Assembly (NCBI GenBank): GCA_002383325.1
Contig: DFYJ01000084.1
Coordinates: 44,980-53,738 of the forward strand
Length of the DNA stretch: 8,759 nucleotides
Origin: Candidatus Aminicenantes bacterium UBA4085
Lineage (GTDB): Bacteria; Acidobacteriota; Aminicenantia; Aminicenantales; UBA4085
Reading direction: 5' to 3'
This document shows positions 1 to 6,493 of the stretch, piece by piece (positions within the stretch are counted from its first letter, which is position 1; every line of letters begins with the position of its first letter). A program made the translations under genes and the position numbers. The notes beneath the pieces were generated by a model. It was not told the DNA's origin and did no database searches. It worked only from the letters and a program-made list of their open reading frames with translations.

Positions 1-13
1 TCTTCTCGGCTGA

Positions 14-1288
14 TGCTGGTGGAAACTCTTTTCCAACGCCGACGCGAGCAAGACCTACACCCACGTCCAGGACAAGATCCACGATTTCGCCTGGACGGCC
101 TGCCCCGGCTTCGTCGAGACGCGGGAGCGCTTCCGCCTGGCCGACCCGGCCGTGGATACCGAGATGATCTTTCTCGTCCACAAGGAGCACCTCGGCCAAC
201 GGGCCCGCTATGTCCAGGCCCTGCGCCAGGGCCTGACGTTCTACAGCCGCCGCTACGGCCCCTATCCCTACCCGACCGTGACCCTGGTCGACCCGGCCCC
301 CGGCGCCACCGGAGCGGGCGGGATGGAGTACCCGACCCTCTTTACCGCCGGGACCCACCGTTTCATGCCGGCCGGGATCCGGATGCCCGAGATGGTCACC
401 ATCCATGAATTCGGCCACGGCTACTGGTACGGTATCGTCGGCTCCAACGAGTTCGAGGAAGCTTGGCTGGACGAGGGCATCAACAGCTACTCCGAGGTCA
501 AGGCCATGGCCGAATTCTACGGGGCGGACCGCTCCCTGCTCGACCTGGGGCCGATCCGCATCGGTGATTTGACCTACCAGCGGGCCGGCGTCATCGGCGG
601 CGGCCGCTTCGATCCGATCCTGCGGCGGTCCTGGGACTTCGTCAGCGGCGGCAGCTATAGCCTGAACGTCTACAATAAAGCCTGCCTGATGATGCTGACC
701 CTCGAGCGCCACCTGGGCGAGGAGACCATGGGCCGGGTCATGAAGGCCTACTACGAAGAGTGGAAGTTCCGCCACCCGACCTCGGAAGATTTCATCCAGA
801 CGGCCGAGACGGTCAGCGGCCGCGATCTGGACTGGTTCTTCGACCAGGCCCTCCGCAGCCCGGACAAGCTGGATTATGCCGTCAGCTCGATCAGCTCCGA
901 GCCGGTCCGCGAGGCGGAGGGCGTCTTCAAGGGCAAGCTGGTCAAGGCCGAAGTCAAAAGCGATTCCAAGACACCCGCGGCTTACCGGAGCGAAGTCGTC
1001 CTGGCCAGAAAGGGCGAGTGGGTCTTCCCGCAGGACGTCCTGGTCGTCTTTGCCAACGGGCGCAAGGTCCGCGAGACCTGGGATGGCCGCGATCGCTGGA
1101 AGCGCTTCGTCTATACCGGGCCGGACAAGCTGGACCACGTCCGGATCGATCCGGACGGCATCTGGCTCCTGGACGTCAACTGGGCCAACAACTCGCTGCG
1201 GCTGGAGCCCCGCCCGGCCGGGGCCCGCAAGACCGCCTGGAAGATTGCTTCCTTCTTCCAGCATCTTCTGACCCTGCTGTCCCTTTGA
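14..1288 (+). CDS. M1-family zinc metallopeptidase (aminopeptidase), 5'-truncated
   Basis: C-terminal part of a gluzincin that would remove N-terminal residues from peptides. The zinc site is HEFGH at 404-418, followed after 18 residues by the third ligand Glu (473-475) in AWLDEGINSY, the HEXXH-X18-E spacing of family M1. The substrate-binding GAMEN-type motif appears as GGMEY at 317-331, with Tyr in place of Asn. A candidate transition-state Tyr is in NVYNKA (671-673). A GTG at 152 could be taken as a start, but the frame upstream of it still reads like family sequence (DKIHDFAWTA at 74-103), so coding clearly begins further left. An in-frame TGA at 11-13 closes the frame near the edge and is probably the result of a frameshift. 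The protein ends in a hydrophobic stretch (WKIASFFQHLLTLLSL). The next gene follows after 10 bases. The family is well supported; the substrate and cell location cannot be seen. Confidence 0.9.
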   Translation, partial: CWWKLFSNADASKTYTHVQDKIHDFAWTACPGFVETRERFRLADPAVDTEMIFLVHKEHLGQRARYVQALRQGLTFYSRRYGPYPYPTVTLVDPAPGATGAGGMEYPTLFTAGTHRFMPAGIRMPEMVTIHEFGHGYWYGIVGSNEFEEAWLDEGINSYSEVKAMAEFYGADRSLLDLGPIRIGDLTYQRAGVIGGGRFDPILRRSWDFVSGGSYSLNVYNKACLMMLTLERHLGEETMGRVMKAYYEEWKFRHPTSEDFIQTAETVSGRDLDWFFDQALRSPDKLDYAVSSISSEPVREAEGVFKGKLVKAEVKSDSKTPAAYRSEVVLARKGEWVFPQDVLVVFANGRKVRETWDGRDRWKRFVYTGPDKLDHVRIDPDGIWLLDVNWANNSLRLEPRPAGARKTAWKIASFFQHLLTLLSL

Positions 1289-1298
1289 GGAGAGAGCC

Positions 1299-2168
1299 AT
1301 GAGCATTGTCCGAAGCTACGGCAAGGGGCTGCAGGAGGCCACGATGGGGGGGCGGTCCGTGCTGGTCCTGTGGGCCGTCAGCGCCGCCTTCGCGGCCGCG
1401 GTCTATTTCGTCGCGGCGCGGGTTCTGGCGGAGTCGCTGGCCCGCAGTCTGAGCGGGGACGGGTTCCTGAGCGGCGGGGCGGCCGACGCCATCCTGGAGG
1501 TTCTAACCGGCTCCGGTCCGGTTCTCAGCGCCCTGGCCGGGCTGGGGCTGGCCCTATTGGCCTTCTACCAGCTCGTGACCCCGTTTCTCTACGGCGGGGT
1601 GCTCAGCGAGATCGTCCGGCCGCGCGAAGCCAAGAGCTTCGCCGCCTCCTTCTGGATGGGGGGCGGGAAATATTACGGCCGCTTCTTCCGCCTTTCTTTG
1701 GCTTCGATCCTGCTGTGGGTCCCGGCCGTCTTCCTCTTCATCCTGGCCGGCCGCGGGCTGGCGGCTGTGAAGGCCGATCCCGTGCGTGAGAGCGTCCAGG
1801 TCTACCTCATCCTGGCCCGGATCGCGGTCGGCCTGTTTCTGTTCTTCCTGGTCAAGATGGTCCTGGACTACGCCCGCATCCGGATCGCGGTCATGGAGTC
1901 GCGCAGCGCCCTGGCCGCCCTCGGCTGGGCCGCCCTGTTCGTCCTGCGCAAGCCGTTCAAAACCCTCGGCCTCTACTACCTGCTGGGTCTGACCTCCCTG
2001 GCCGGTTCGGCGCTCTACGGGCTGGCGCAGGCGGGCTTCGCCCGGTCCACAACGCTCGCCGTCCTGGCCGGGTTCGGCCTGGCCCAGCTTCACATCCTGT
2101 GGCGCTGCTGGATCAAGGTGGCCTACCAGGCGGGCGAGTTTAAGCTCTATCTTGAGGAGACTCCCTAG
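1299..2168 (+). CDS. multi-pass membrane protein of unknown function
   Basis: A 289-residue integral membrane protein that I do not recognise. Hydrophobic segments that could span the membrane lie at about residues 20-43, 75-100, 132-152, 168-190, 204-216 (short), 223-244 and 251-270, giving about six or seven passes. The loops are rich in Arg and Lys, for example VRPREAK near 107-112 and RKPFK at 217-221. I see no transporter signature, ATP-binding motif or catalytic motif. The ATG at 1299 is preceded by a purine-rich GAGGAGAGAG stretch (1287-1296) that overlaps the stop codon of the M1 peptidase gene. The 10-base gap implies co-transcription and probably translational coupling. It may help place or assist the upstream peptidase in the membrane, but that is inferred only from adjacency. 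Confidence 0.85.
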   Translation: MSIVRSYGKGLQEATMGGRSVLVLWAVSAAFAAAVYFVAARVLAESLARSLSGDGFLSGGAADAILEVLTGSGPVLSALAGLGLALLAFYQLVTPFLYGGVLSEIVRPREAKSFAASFWMGGGKYYGRFFRLSLASILLWVPAVFLFILAGRGLAAVKADPVRESVQVYLILARIAVGLFLFFLVKMVLDYARIRIAVMESRSALAALGWAALFVLRKPFKTLGLYYLLGLTSLAGSALYGLAQAGFARSTTLAVLAGFGLAQLHILWRCWIKVAYQAGEFKLYLEETP

Positions 2169-2180
2169 CCCGAGCCGGCT

Positions 2181-2372
2181 TCAGCGGGTGCCGCGAACGA
2201 GACGGGCCGGAAGCGTCAGCATGGCTTTGAGAAAGTCGAAGGCGGCGCCGACCGTGAGGCCGACCAGCCGGAAGGGGAGGGACAGGAGCCAGACGAGGGG
2301 ATAGAGGACGAGGGCCAAGAGAGCCAGCGGCGCGCAGAGCACCAGCAGGATCAGCCAGAGGAGAAATTTCAT
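2181..2372 (-). CDS. small hydrophobic membrane protein, 63 residues
   Basis: A short gene convergent with the membrane protein to its left (12-base gap) and divergent from the deacylase to its right. The open frame continues upstream as far as 2819, but that extension lies antisense to the deacylase gene and is a shadow. The ATG at 2372-2370 is the real start because GGAGGG (2386-2381) sits 8 bases upstream of it and the protein turns strongly hydrophobic exactly there. Residues 3-34 are almost entirely Leu, Val, Ala, Trp and Tyr, enough for one long or two short transmembrane helices. PFRLVG at 33-38 follows, then an amphipathic C-terminal tail ending in basic residues (RLVRGTR). Short proteins of this look are common as uncharacterised entries in bacterial genomes. 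No function can be stated. Confidence 0.75.
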   Translation of the reverse strand: MKFLLWLILLVLCAPLALLALVLYPLVWLLSLPFRLVGLTVGAAFDFLKAMLTLPARLVRGTR

Positions 2373-2420
2373 GATCGTGTCCCTCCAACCTGGGATACGA
2401 AGACGGGAAAGGAAAAGTTC
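2373..2420. promoter_or_regulatory. divergent intergenic region, likely two back-to-back promoters
   Basis: These 48 bases separate two divergently transcribed genes, so both transcription starts probably lie here or within the opposite gene. Much of the space is taken by the two ribosome binding sites. I see no convincing -35/-10 pair. A 9-base repeat, TTCATGATC, covers the start codon on each side (2368-2376 and 2418-2426). The region is assigned by position, not by a promoter motif. Confidence 0.35.
2381..2386 (-). promoter_or_regulatory. ribosome binding site of the 63-residue membrane protein
   Basis: On the minus strand GGAGGG lies 8 bases before the ATG at 2372. This near-perfect Shine-Dalgarno fixes the start of a small gene whose open frame would otherwise be drawn far too long. 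Confidence 0.75.
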
Positions 2421-2915
2421 ATGATCTCCGAGCGTGAGAGCCGTGCCTTGGCGGCGCTGGATGCTCTGGGCCTCGCCTATACCCGGCGCGAACATCCGCC
2501 CGCGGCTACGGTGGAGGAAGCGGTCGTCCACTGGAAGGGACTCCCCGGCGCCCGCTGCAAGAACCTCTTTCTGCGCAACAAGAAGGGTCATCACCATTAC
2601 CTCGTTGTGGCTGAGCATCTCCGCCCGGTTGATCTCAGGGCCCTGGCCAGGCTCCTGCCGGACGATCGCCTCAGCTTTGCTTCGGATGAGCGGCTGGCTC
2701 GCCATCTTGGGGTGGAGCCCGGCGCGGTAGGGCCGTTGGGCCTGATCAACGATGAAGCCAGGGCGGTCATAGTCATCATTGACGAGAGCCTGCGCGAGGC
2801 CGCTTTCGTCAGCTTCCATCCCAACGTCAACACCGCCACCGTGACCCTGTCCGGGGAGGCCTTTCGGGCCTTCCTGGCTTGGCGCGGCAATCCCGTCCGC
2901 TATGTCCGCTTCTAG
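2421..2915 (+). CDS. YbaK/ProX-type aminoacyl-tRNA deacylase (Ala-tRNA(Pro) editing)
   Basis: A free-standing, 164-residue member of the YbaK/prolyl-tRNA-editing superfamily, which hydrolyses tRNA(Pro) mischarged with a wrong amino acid, thus protecting translation fidelity. The single domain matches the length of the ProX/PrdX (ProXp-ala) branch. Seen in the sequence: CKNLFLRNKKG at 46-56, containing the conserved Lys (47) of the family; the YLVV strand at 60-63; GPLGLIND at 104-111; and FHPNVNTATV at 132-141. These are the hallmark blocks of the ProXp-ala/PrdX subgroup rather than of YbaK (Cys-tRNA) proper. The ATG at 2421 has AAAGGA at 2408-2413, 7 bases upstream. The gene uses AGG Arg codons and A/T-ending codons more than the genes after it. 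Family assignment is strong; specificity for Ala is inferred from subgroup likeness. Confidence 0.9.
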   Translation: MISERESRALAALDALGLAYTRREHPPAATVEEAVVHWKGLPGARCKNLFLRNKKGHHHYLVVAEHLRPVDLRALARLLPDDRLSFASDERLARHLGVEPGAVGPLGLINDEARAVIVIIDESLREAAFVSFHPNVNTATVTLSGEAFRAFLAWRGNPVRYVRF

Positions 2916-2959
2916 CCTGGAATTCCGAGCCGGAAGCGGCTATCATGGAAGTCCGGTCG

Positions 2960-2965
2960 AGGAGG
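2960..2965 (+). promoter_or_regulatory. ribosome binding site of pilT
   Basis: AGGAGG lies 6 bases before the ATG at 2972. It decides between that start and earlier in-frame options at 2879 (which would overlap the deacylase gene) and 2945. It sits in a perfect 10-base palindrome, GGAGGCCTCC (2961-2970), though with no loop this cannot form a stable hairpin. Confidence 0.75.
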
Positions 2966-2971
2966 CCTCCC

Positions 2972-4132
2972 ATGACTATCGTCGAACTTCTCAAGAGGCT
3001 TGTGGAGATGAAAGGCTCGGACCTTCACCTGTTGGCCGGTCTGCCGCCGGCCGTCCGCGTCAACGGCGAGCTCATCCCCCTGACCGACTGCGAGCGGCCC
3101 ACGCCCGAGGGTCTGCGCGCGCTGCTGGCCGCCGTCCTGACGGAGGAGCAGAAGAAGATGTTCGAGCACGACCCGGAGAGCCGCTACGAGCTCGACTTCG
3201 CTTTCGGCCTGACCGGGGTGGGCCGCTTCCGGTTCAACGTCCACAAGCAGCGGGGGACGATGGCCGCCTCGATCCGGGCCCTGTCCTCGCAGATCCCCCA
3301 GCTGGCCGACCTGGGTTTGCCCGACTCGGTCAAGGCGTTCACCCAGGCTAAGCGCGGGCTGGTCCTGGTCACGGGCCCGACGGGGAGCGGCAAATCGACC
3401 ACCCTGGCCGCCCTGATCGACGCCATCAACACCCATCGCAGCGACCACATCGTGACCATCGAGGACCCGGTCGAGTACCTGCACCGGTCCAAGAAGTCCT
3501 ATGTCACCCAGCGCGAGGTCGGCCCGGCCAGCGACACCCTGTCCTTCAAGAACGCCCTGCGCTCGGCCCTCCGCCAGGACCCCGACGTCATCCTCATCGG
3601 CGAGATGCGGGACTTCGAGACGATCGGCATCGCCATCACCTCAGCCGAGACCGGGCACCTGGTCTTCGGGACGCTGCATACTTCCAGCGCGGCCCAGACG
3701 ATCGACCGCATCGTCGATGTCTTTCCGCCCGAGCAGCAGTCCCAGGTCCGGGTCCAGCTGGCGGCCAACCTGCTGGGCGTCGTCTCGCAGGTGCTACTGC
3801 CGCGGGTGGACCAGCCGGGGCGGGTCCTGGCCTGCGAGGTTCTGGTCTGCAACTTCGCCATCCGCAACAACATCCGGATGGGCAAGAGCGAGTCCATCAT
3901 CCAATCCCTGCAGACCGGCGCCGCCGAGGGCATGCAGACCATGGACCACGCGCTGCTCCGGTTGTGCAAGGAAGGCAAGATCGATTACGAGATCGCCAAG
4001 CCCTTCATCCACGATAAATCCACGCACGAGACGCTCAAAGCGTATATCCGGCGCCCCATCCCGCGTTCCGCGGAATCCGGGCCCGGCCCGCGCCCGGCGG
4101 CCGCCATCCCGTCCTGGGAGCGCAAGCCCTAA
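2972..4132 (+). CDS. pilT: type IV pilus retraction ATPase PilT
   Basis: A cytoplasmic hexameric secretion ATPase that powers pilus disassembly and so retraction and twitching. In the 386-residue product the N-terminal PAS-like domain covers about 1-105 and carries the typical KGSDLHL block (14-20). The RecA-like domain follows, with Walker A GPTGSGKST at 135-143, Asp box VTIEDPVEYLH at 161-171, Walker B ILIGEMRD at 207-214 with the catalytic Glu, and His box HLVFGTLHT at 229-237. AIRNNIRMGK at 296-305 corresponds to the AIRNLI motif that marks PilT, and EGMQTMDHAL at 319-328 is also PilT-like. The tail from about 360 is Pro-, Arg- and Ala-rich and makes the protein longer than the usual ~345 residues, close to PilU length. 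The start at 2972 is chosen for its AGGAGG. No other pilus gene lies in the window. PilU is the main alternative, but the motifs favour PilT. Confidence 0.95.
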   Translation: MTIVELLKRLVEMKGSDLHLLAGLPPAVRVNGELIPLTDCERPTPEGLRALLAAVLTEEQKKMFEHDPESRYELDFAFGLTGVGRFRFNVHKQRGTMAASIRALSSQIPQLADLGLPDSVKAFTQAKRGLVLVTGPTGSGKSTTLAALIDAINTHRSDHIVTIEDPVEYLHRSKKSYVTQREVGPASDTLSFKNALRSALRQDPDVILIGEMRDFETIGIAITSAETGHLVFGTLHTSSAAQTIDRIVDVFPPEQQSQVRVQLAANLLGVVSQVLLPRVDQPGRVLACEVLVCNFAIRNNIRMGKSESIIQSLQTGAAEGMQTMDHALLRLCKEGKIDYEIAKPFIHDKSTHETLKAYIRRPIPRSAESGPGPRPAAAIPSWERKP

Positions 4133-4138
4133 CCCTGC

Positions 4139-4143
4139 GGAGG
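4139..4143 (+). promoter_or_regulatory. ribosome binding site of the 781-residue gene
   Basis: GGAGG lies 4 bases before the ATG at 4148, in the 15-base gap after the pilT stop codon. The spacing is tight but supports this start and translation from a shared transcript. Confidence 0.6.
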
Positions 4144-4147
4144 ATCC

Positions 4148-6493
4148 ATGACCTGTCGAGAAGCCCTGCGCCGCACCCGCGTCCTGTCCGTCCCGGAAAA
4201 GCCTCTCCCGGTGGAGGAGACCGCTGCCCGCGAGCTGCTGACTGCGGCCGAAAGCGCTGTTCTCCGACGGGCGCCGATCCGCCGAGGCCGCCCCGCCCGC
4301 GGCGTCCTGACCGTGGCCGTGGCCGACGCGTCTTGGCGGAAGAGACTGGCCGCGGCTCGGGTCCGGCTCCCGCGGACGGGGGAGTGGTTCCTCATCAGCC
4401 TGGAGGAGGACGGCTCGGGGGCGCTTCTGGCCTCCTCGCCGGCCTTCCTGGTCACCGGCGCCCTCCATCTGGTCGAAGACCTGGCCGGGGAGGACGTGGC
4501 CCGCTGGCGCTGCCGGGCGGTGCCGATCACCTTCGCCTACGAGAAGTCCACCTTCGACGTCGTTTTGACCCAATACGGCCGGATCATCAGGCCCTTCGAC
4601 CGCGACCGCTACATGCGGGAATATGCCCGACTGGGCTTCTCCCAGGTCGAAGTCAACGGCTTGGCCGGGACGCATCCCTGGGAGCAGGGGCCGCCCGACG
4701 AGTTCTACCCGGACTTCTACACCTATTGCCCGGCCTTGGATCAGTTCGTCGCCAGCCGCTGGAACCTCGGCATCTACCCCCGGGAGTACCTCGACGCCAA
4801 CCTGGCCCGGCTCAAGGAGAACGTCAAGCTGGCCGTCAAGTACGGTTTGGAGCCCGGCCTGCTCTGTTTCGAGCCCCGTTCGATGCCCGAGTCCTTCTTC
4901 CAGCGCTACCCGACCCTGCGGGGACCGCGCATCGATCATCCCTTCCGCAGCTTTCAGCCGCGCTACGCCCTGACCCTGGCCCACCCCGCGGCCCGGGCCC
5001 ATTACGCCGAGCTGATCACGAACCTCCTGCGCCAAGCGCCCGAGCTGGGCTTCATGGCCGTCTGGTCCAACGACAGCGGCTCCGGGTTCGAGCATACCAA
5101 ATCGCTCTACGTCGGCCGCAACGGCGGCCCCTATCTGGTCCGGGAGTGGAAGGACGACGAGGAGATCGCCCGCCTGGCGGCCGAGAACGTGGCCCGCTAC
5201 TTCCGCGTCCTGCGCGATGCGGCCAGGACGGTCCATCCCGGCTTTCGGGTCGTCACCCGGCTGGAATCGTTCTACGGCGAGAGGAAGCATCTCTGGCCGC
5301 TGCTCGGCGACGGCATCGACGTCGAGGTCAACTCGCTCCAGACCACGGGCTGGGAGAACAACTACGCTCATCCCGTGCACAAGGACATCCAGGTTCTGGC
5401 CTCGCTCTACCACAACACCCTTTCGGCCCGGGAAGGCGAGACAGCCAAGGAGCTCCTGGCCCGGGACAGCCGGACGTACTTCTTCCACTATTTCGCGGCC
5501 TTCGGCAACTGCGAGCCGCTGCTGGGCCTGCCTTTTCCCTGGCTGACCCACGAGAAGCTGAAGGCGGCCGCGGATCGGAAGGTCCCTGCTCTGGCCCAGA
5601 TGGGCGGCCTCCATCCGCCCGACAAGGCTCCCTACGCGGTCAATCAGGACGTCTTCCGGGCCTTCCAGCTGGACGCCGGGATGGACATTGACGCAACCGT
5701 CCGCCGGATCGCGTCCCGCTACGCCGGCCCGCGTTGGGCCGCGCGGCTGGCCCGCGGCTGGAAGCTCGTCGACACGGCCATCCGCAACGCCGTGCCTCTG
5801 CCCCTCTACTCGGGCTTCGGATCGGTTTGGAACCGGTTGCTGGTCCGACCGTTCGTCCCCGACATCGAGGCCATCCCGGAGACGGCCCGGGCCTACTACG
5901 AAGGCGTAATGGTCAGCCCGATCCACAACCCCAACAAGGTCGACCTGGCCAAGGATGTCCTCTTTGATCTCGTCCCGAGGCCTTACGCCGCTAAGGCCGT
6001 CGGGCGGATGGACCGCGGCGTCTGGAAGCATCTGGACAAAGCCGCGGCCCTCTTCCAAGCGGGCCGCGCAGCCGCCAAAGCCGCCGGCGATGACCGGGCG
6101 GAGGCCGTCTTCCATGACCAGGATGTCCGGGCCCGGGCCTTGAGAGCTTGGCTGGAGACCCAGCGAAACGCCGCGGCCTGGATCGCCGCCGTCCATGGCT
6201 GGCAGGCGTCACGGAGCCCGGCCCGCCGGAAGGCTCTGAGGGCCATGCTCGACGAGGCCATGGAACGGGAGATCCGCAACGCCGAGGCGATGATCGCCCT
6301 TTGGGACGAGCCGGGCGTCGAGTGGATGATGGTGGCCGCCGTCGGCGAGACGCCCTTCATCCACGGGGAGAACTTCCCCGACTTGCTGCGGCGCAAGATC
6401 GACCTGATGCGCCGGCACCGCCGCGACGAGCCGCGGATCGATCCCGACTACATGTTCCGCATCCCAGGGGGGCCGGACTTCAAGGCGTCTTGA
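4148..6493 (+). CDS. putative glycoside-hydrolase-like protein, family not recognised
   Basis: A 781-residue protein that I cannot assign to a named family. Residues about 15-115 resemble the small alpha/beta domain that precedes the catalytic barrel in GH20/GH67-type enzymes (strand VLTVAVAD at 53-60, then GEWFLISLEEDG at 78-89, then a helix ending LHLVEDLAG at 106-114). From about 122 the pattern suggests a TIM barrel: strand PITFAYEK, helix RYMREYARLGFSQVEVNGLA (155-173), then helix DANLARLKENVKLAVKYGL (216-234) leading into strand EPGLLCFEP. Blocks rich in acidic and aromatic residues that may line an active site are MAVWSNDSGSGFEH (303-316), VTRLESFYG (369-377) and DVEVNSLQTTGWENNY (391-406). 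Residues from about 610 look mainly helical. No signal peptide is visible, so a cytoplasmic location is likely. It starts 15 bases after pilT and overlaps the convergent lyase gene by 14 bases. A sugar-related role is inferred from the fold pattern and the lyase neighbour. Confidence 0.8.
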   Translation: MTCREALRRTRVLSVPEKPLPVEETAARELLTAAESAVLRRAPIRRGRPARGVLTVAVADASWRKRLAAARVRLPRTGEWFLISLEEDGSGALLASSPAFLVTGALHLVEDLAGEDVARWRCRAVPITFAYEKSTFDVVLTQYGRIIRPFDRDRYMREYARLGFSQVEVNGLAGTHPWEQGPPDEFYPDFYTYCPALDQFVASRWNLGIYPREYLDANLARLKENVKLAVKYGLEPGLLCFEPRSMPESFFQRYPTLRGPRIDHPFRSFQPRYALTLAHPAARAHYAELITNLLRQAPELGFMAVWSNDSGSGFEHTKSLYVGRNGGPYLVREWKDDEEIARLAAENVARYFRVLRDAARTVHPGFRVVTRLESFYGERKHLWPLLGDGIDVEVNSLQTTGWENNYAHPVHKDIQVLASLYHNTLSAREGETAKELLARDSRTYFFHYFAAFGNCEPLLGLPFPWLTHEKLKAAADRKVPALAQMGGLHPPDKAPYAVNQDVFRAFQLDAGMDIDATVRRIASRYAGPRWAARLARGWKLVDTAIRNAVPLPLYSGFGSVWNRLLVRPFVPDIEAIPETARAYYEGVMVSPIHNPNKVDLAKDVLFDLVPRPYAAKAVGRMDRGVWKHLDKAAALFQAGRAAAKAAGDDRAEAVFHDQDVRARALRAWLETQRNAAAWIAAVHGWQASRSPARRKALRAMLDEAMEREIRNAEAMIALWDEPGVEWMMVAAVGETPFIHGENFPDLLRRKIDLMRRHRRDEPRIDPDYMFRIPGGPDFKAS

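Noticed and set aside
152..154. GTG at 152 as the true start of the peptidase gene.
   Set aside because: Family-like sequence continues in frame upstream to about base 35, and the zinc site would lie far too close to the N-terminus for a complete M1 protein.
1554..2093. Minus-strand open frame of 179 codons opposite the membrane protein.
   Set aside because: It is Gln/Glu/Asp/Gly-rich sequence expected from the reverse complement of a hydrophobic coding region, with no domain signature.
2373..2819. Upstream extension of the 63-residue minus-strand gene.
   Set aside because: It lies antisense to the deacylase gene, reads as low-information sequence, and the strong ribosome binding site sits at 2386-2381.
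2928..2941. Small hairpin AGCCG-GAAG-CGGCT between the deacylase gene and pilT, considered as a terminator.
   Set aside because: The stem is only 5 base pairs and no T-run follows.
2879..2971. Longer PilT N-terminus starting at 2879 or 2945.
   Set aside because: The extra residues do not resemble PilT, the 2879 start overlaps the deacylase gene by 37 bases, and AGGAGG points to 2972.
3794..6196. An 800-codon open frame on the minus strand, antisense to pilT and the 781-residue gene.
   Set aside because: Its translation is Gly/Arg/Asp/Pro-rich with no recognisable domain and spans two well-supported genes. Long antisense frames are expected where third positions are almost always G or C.
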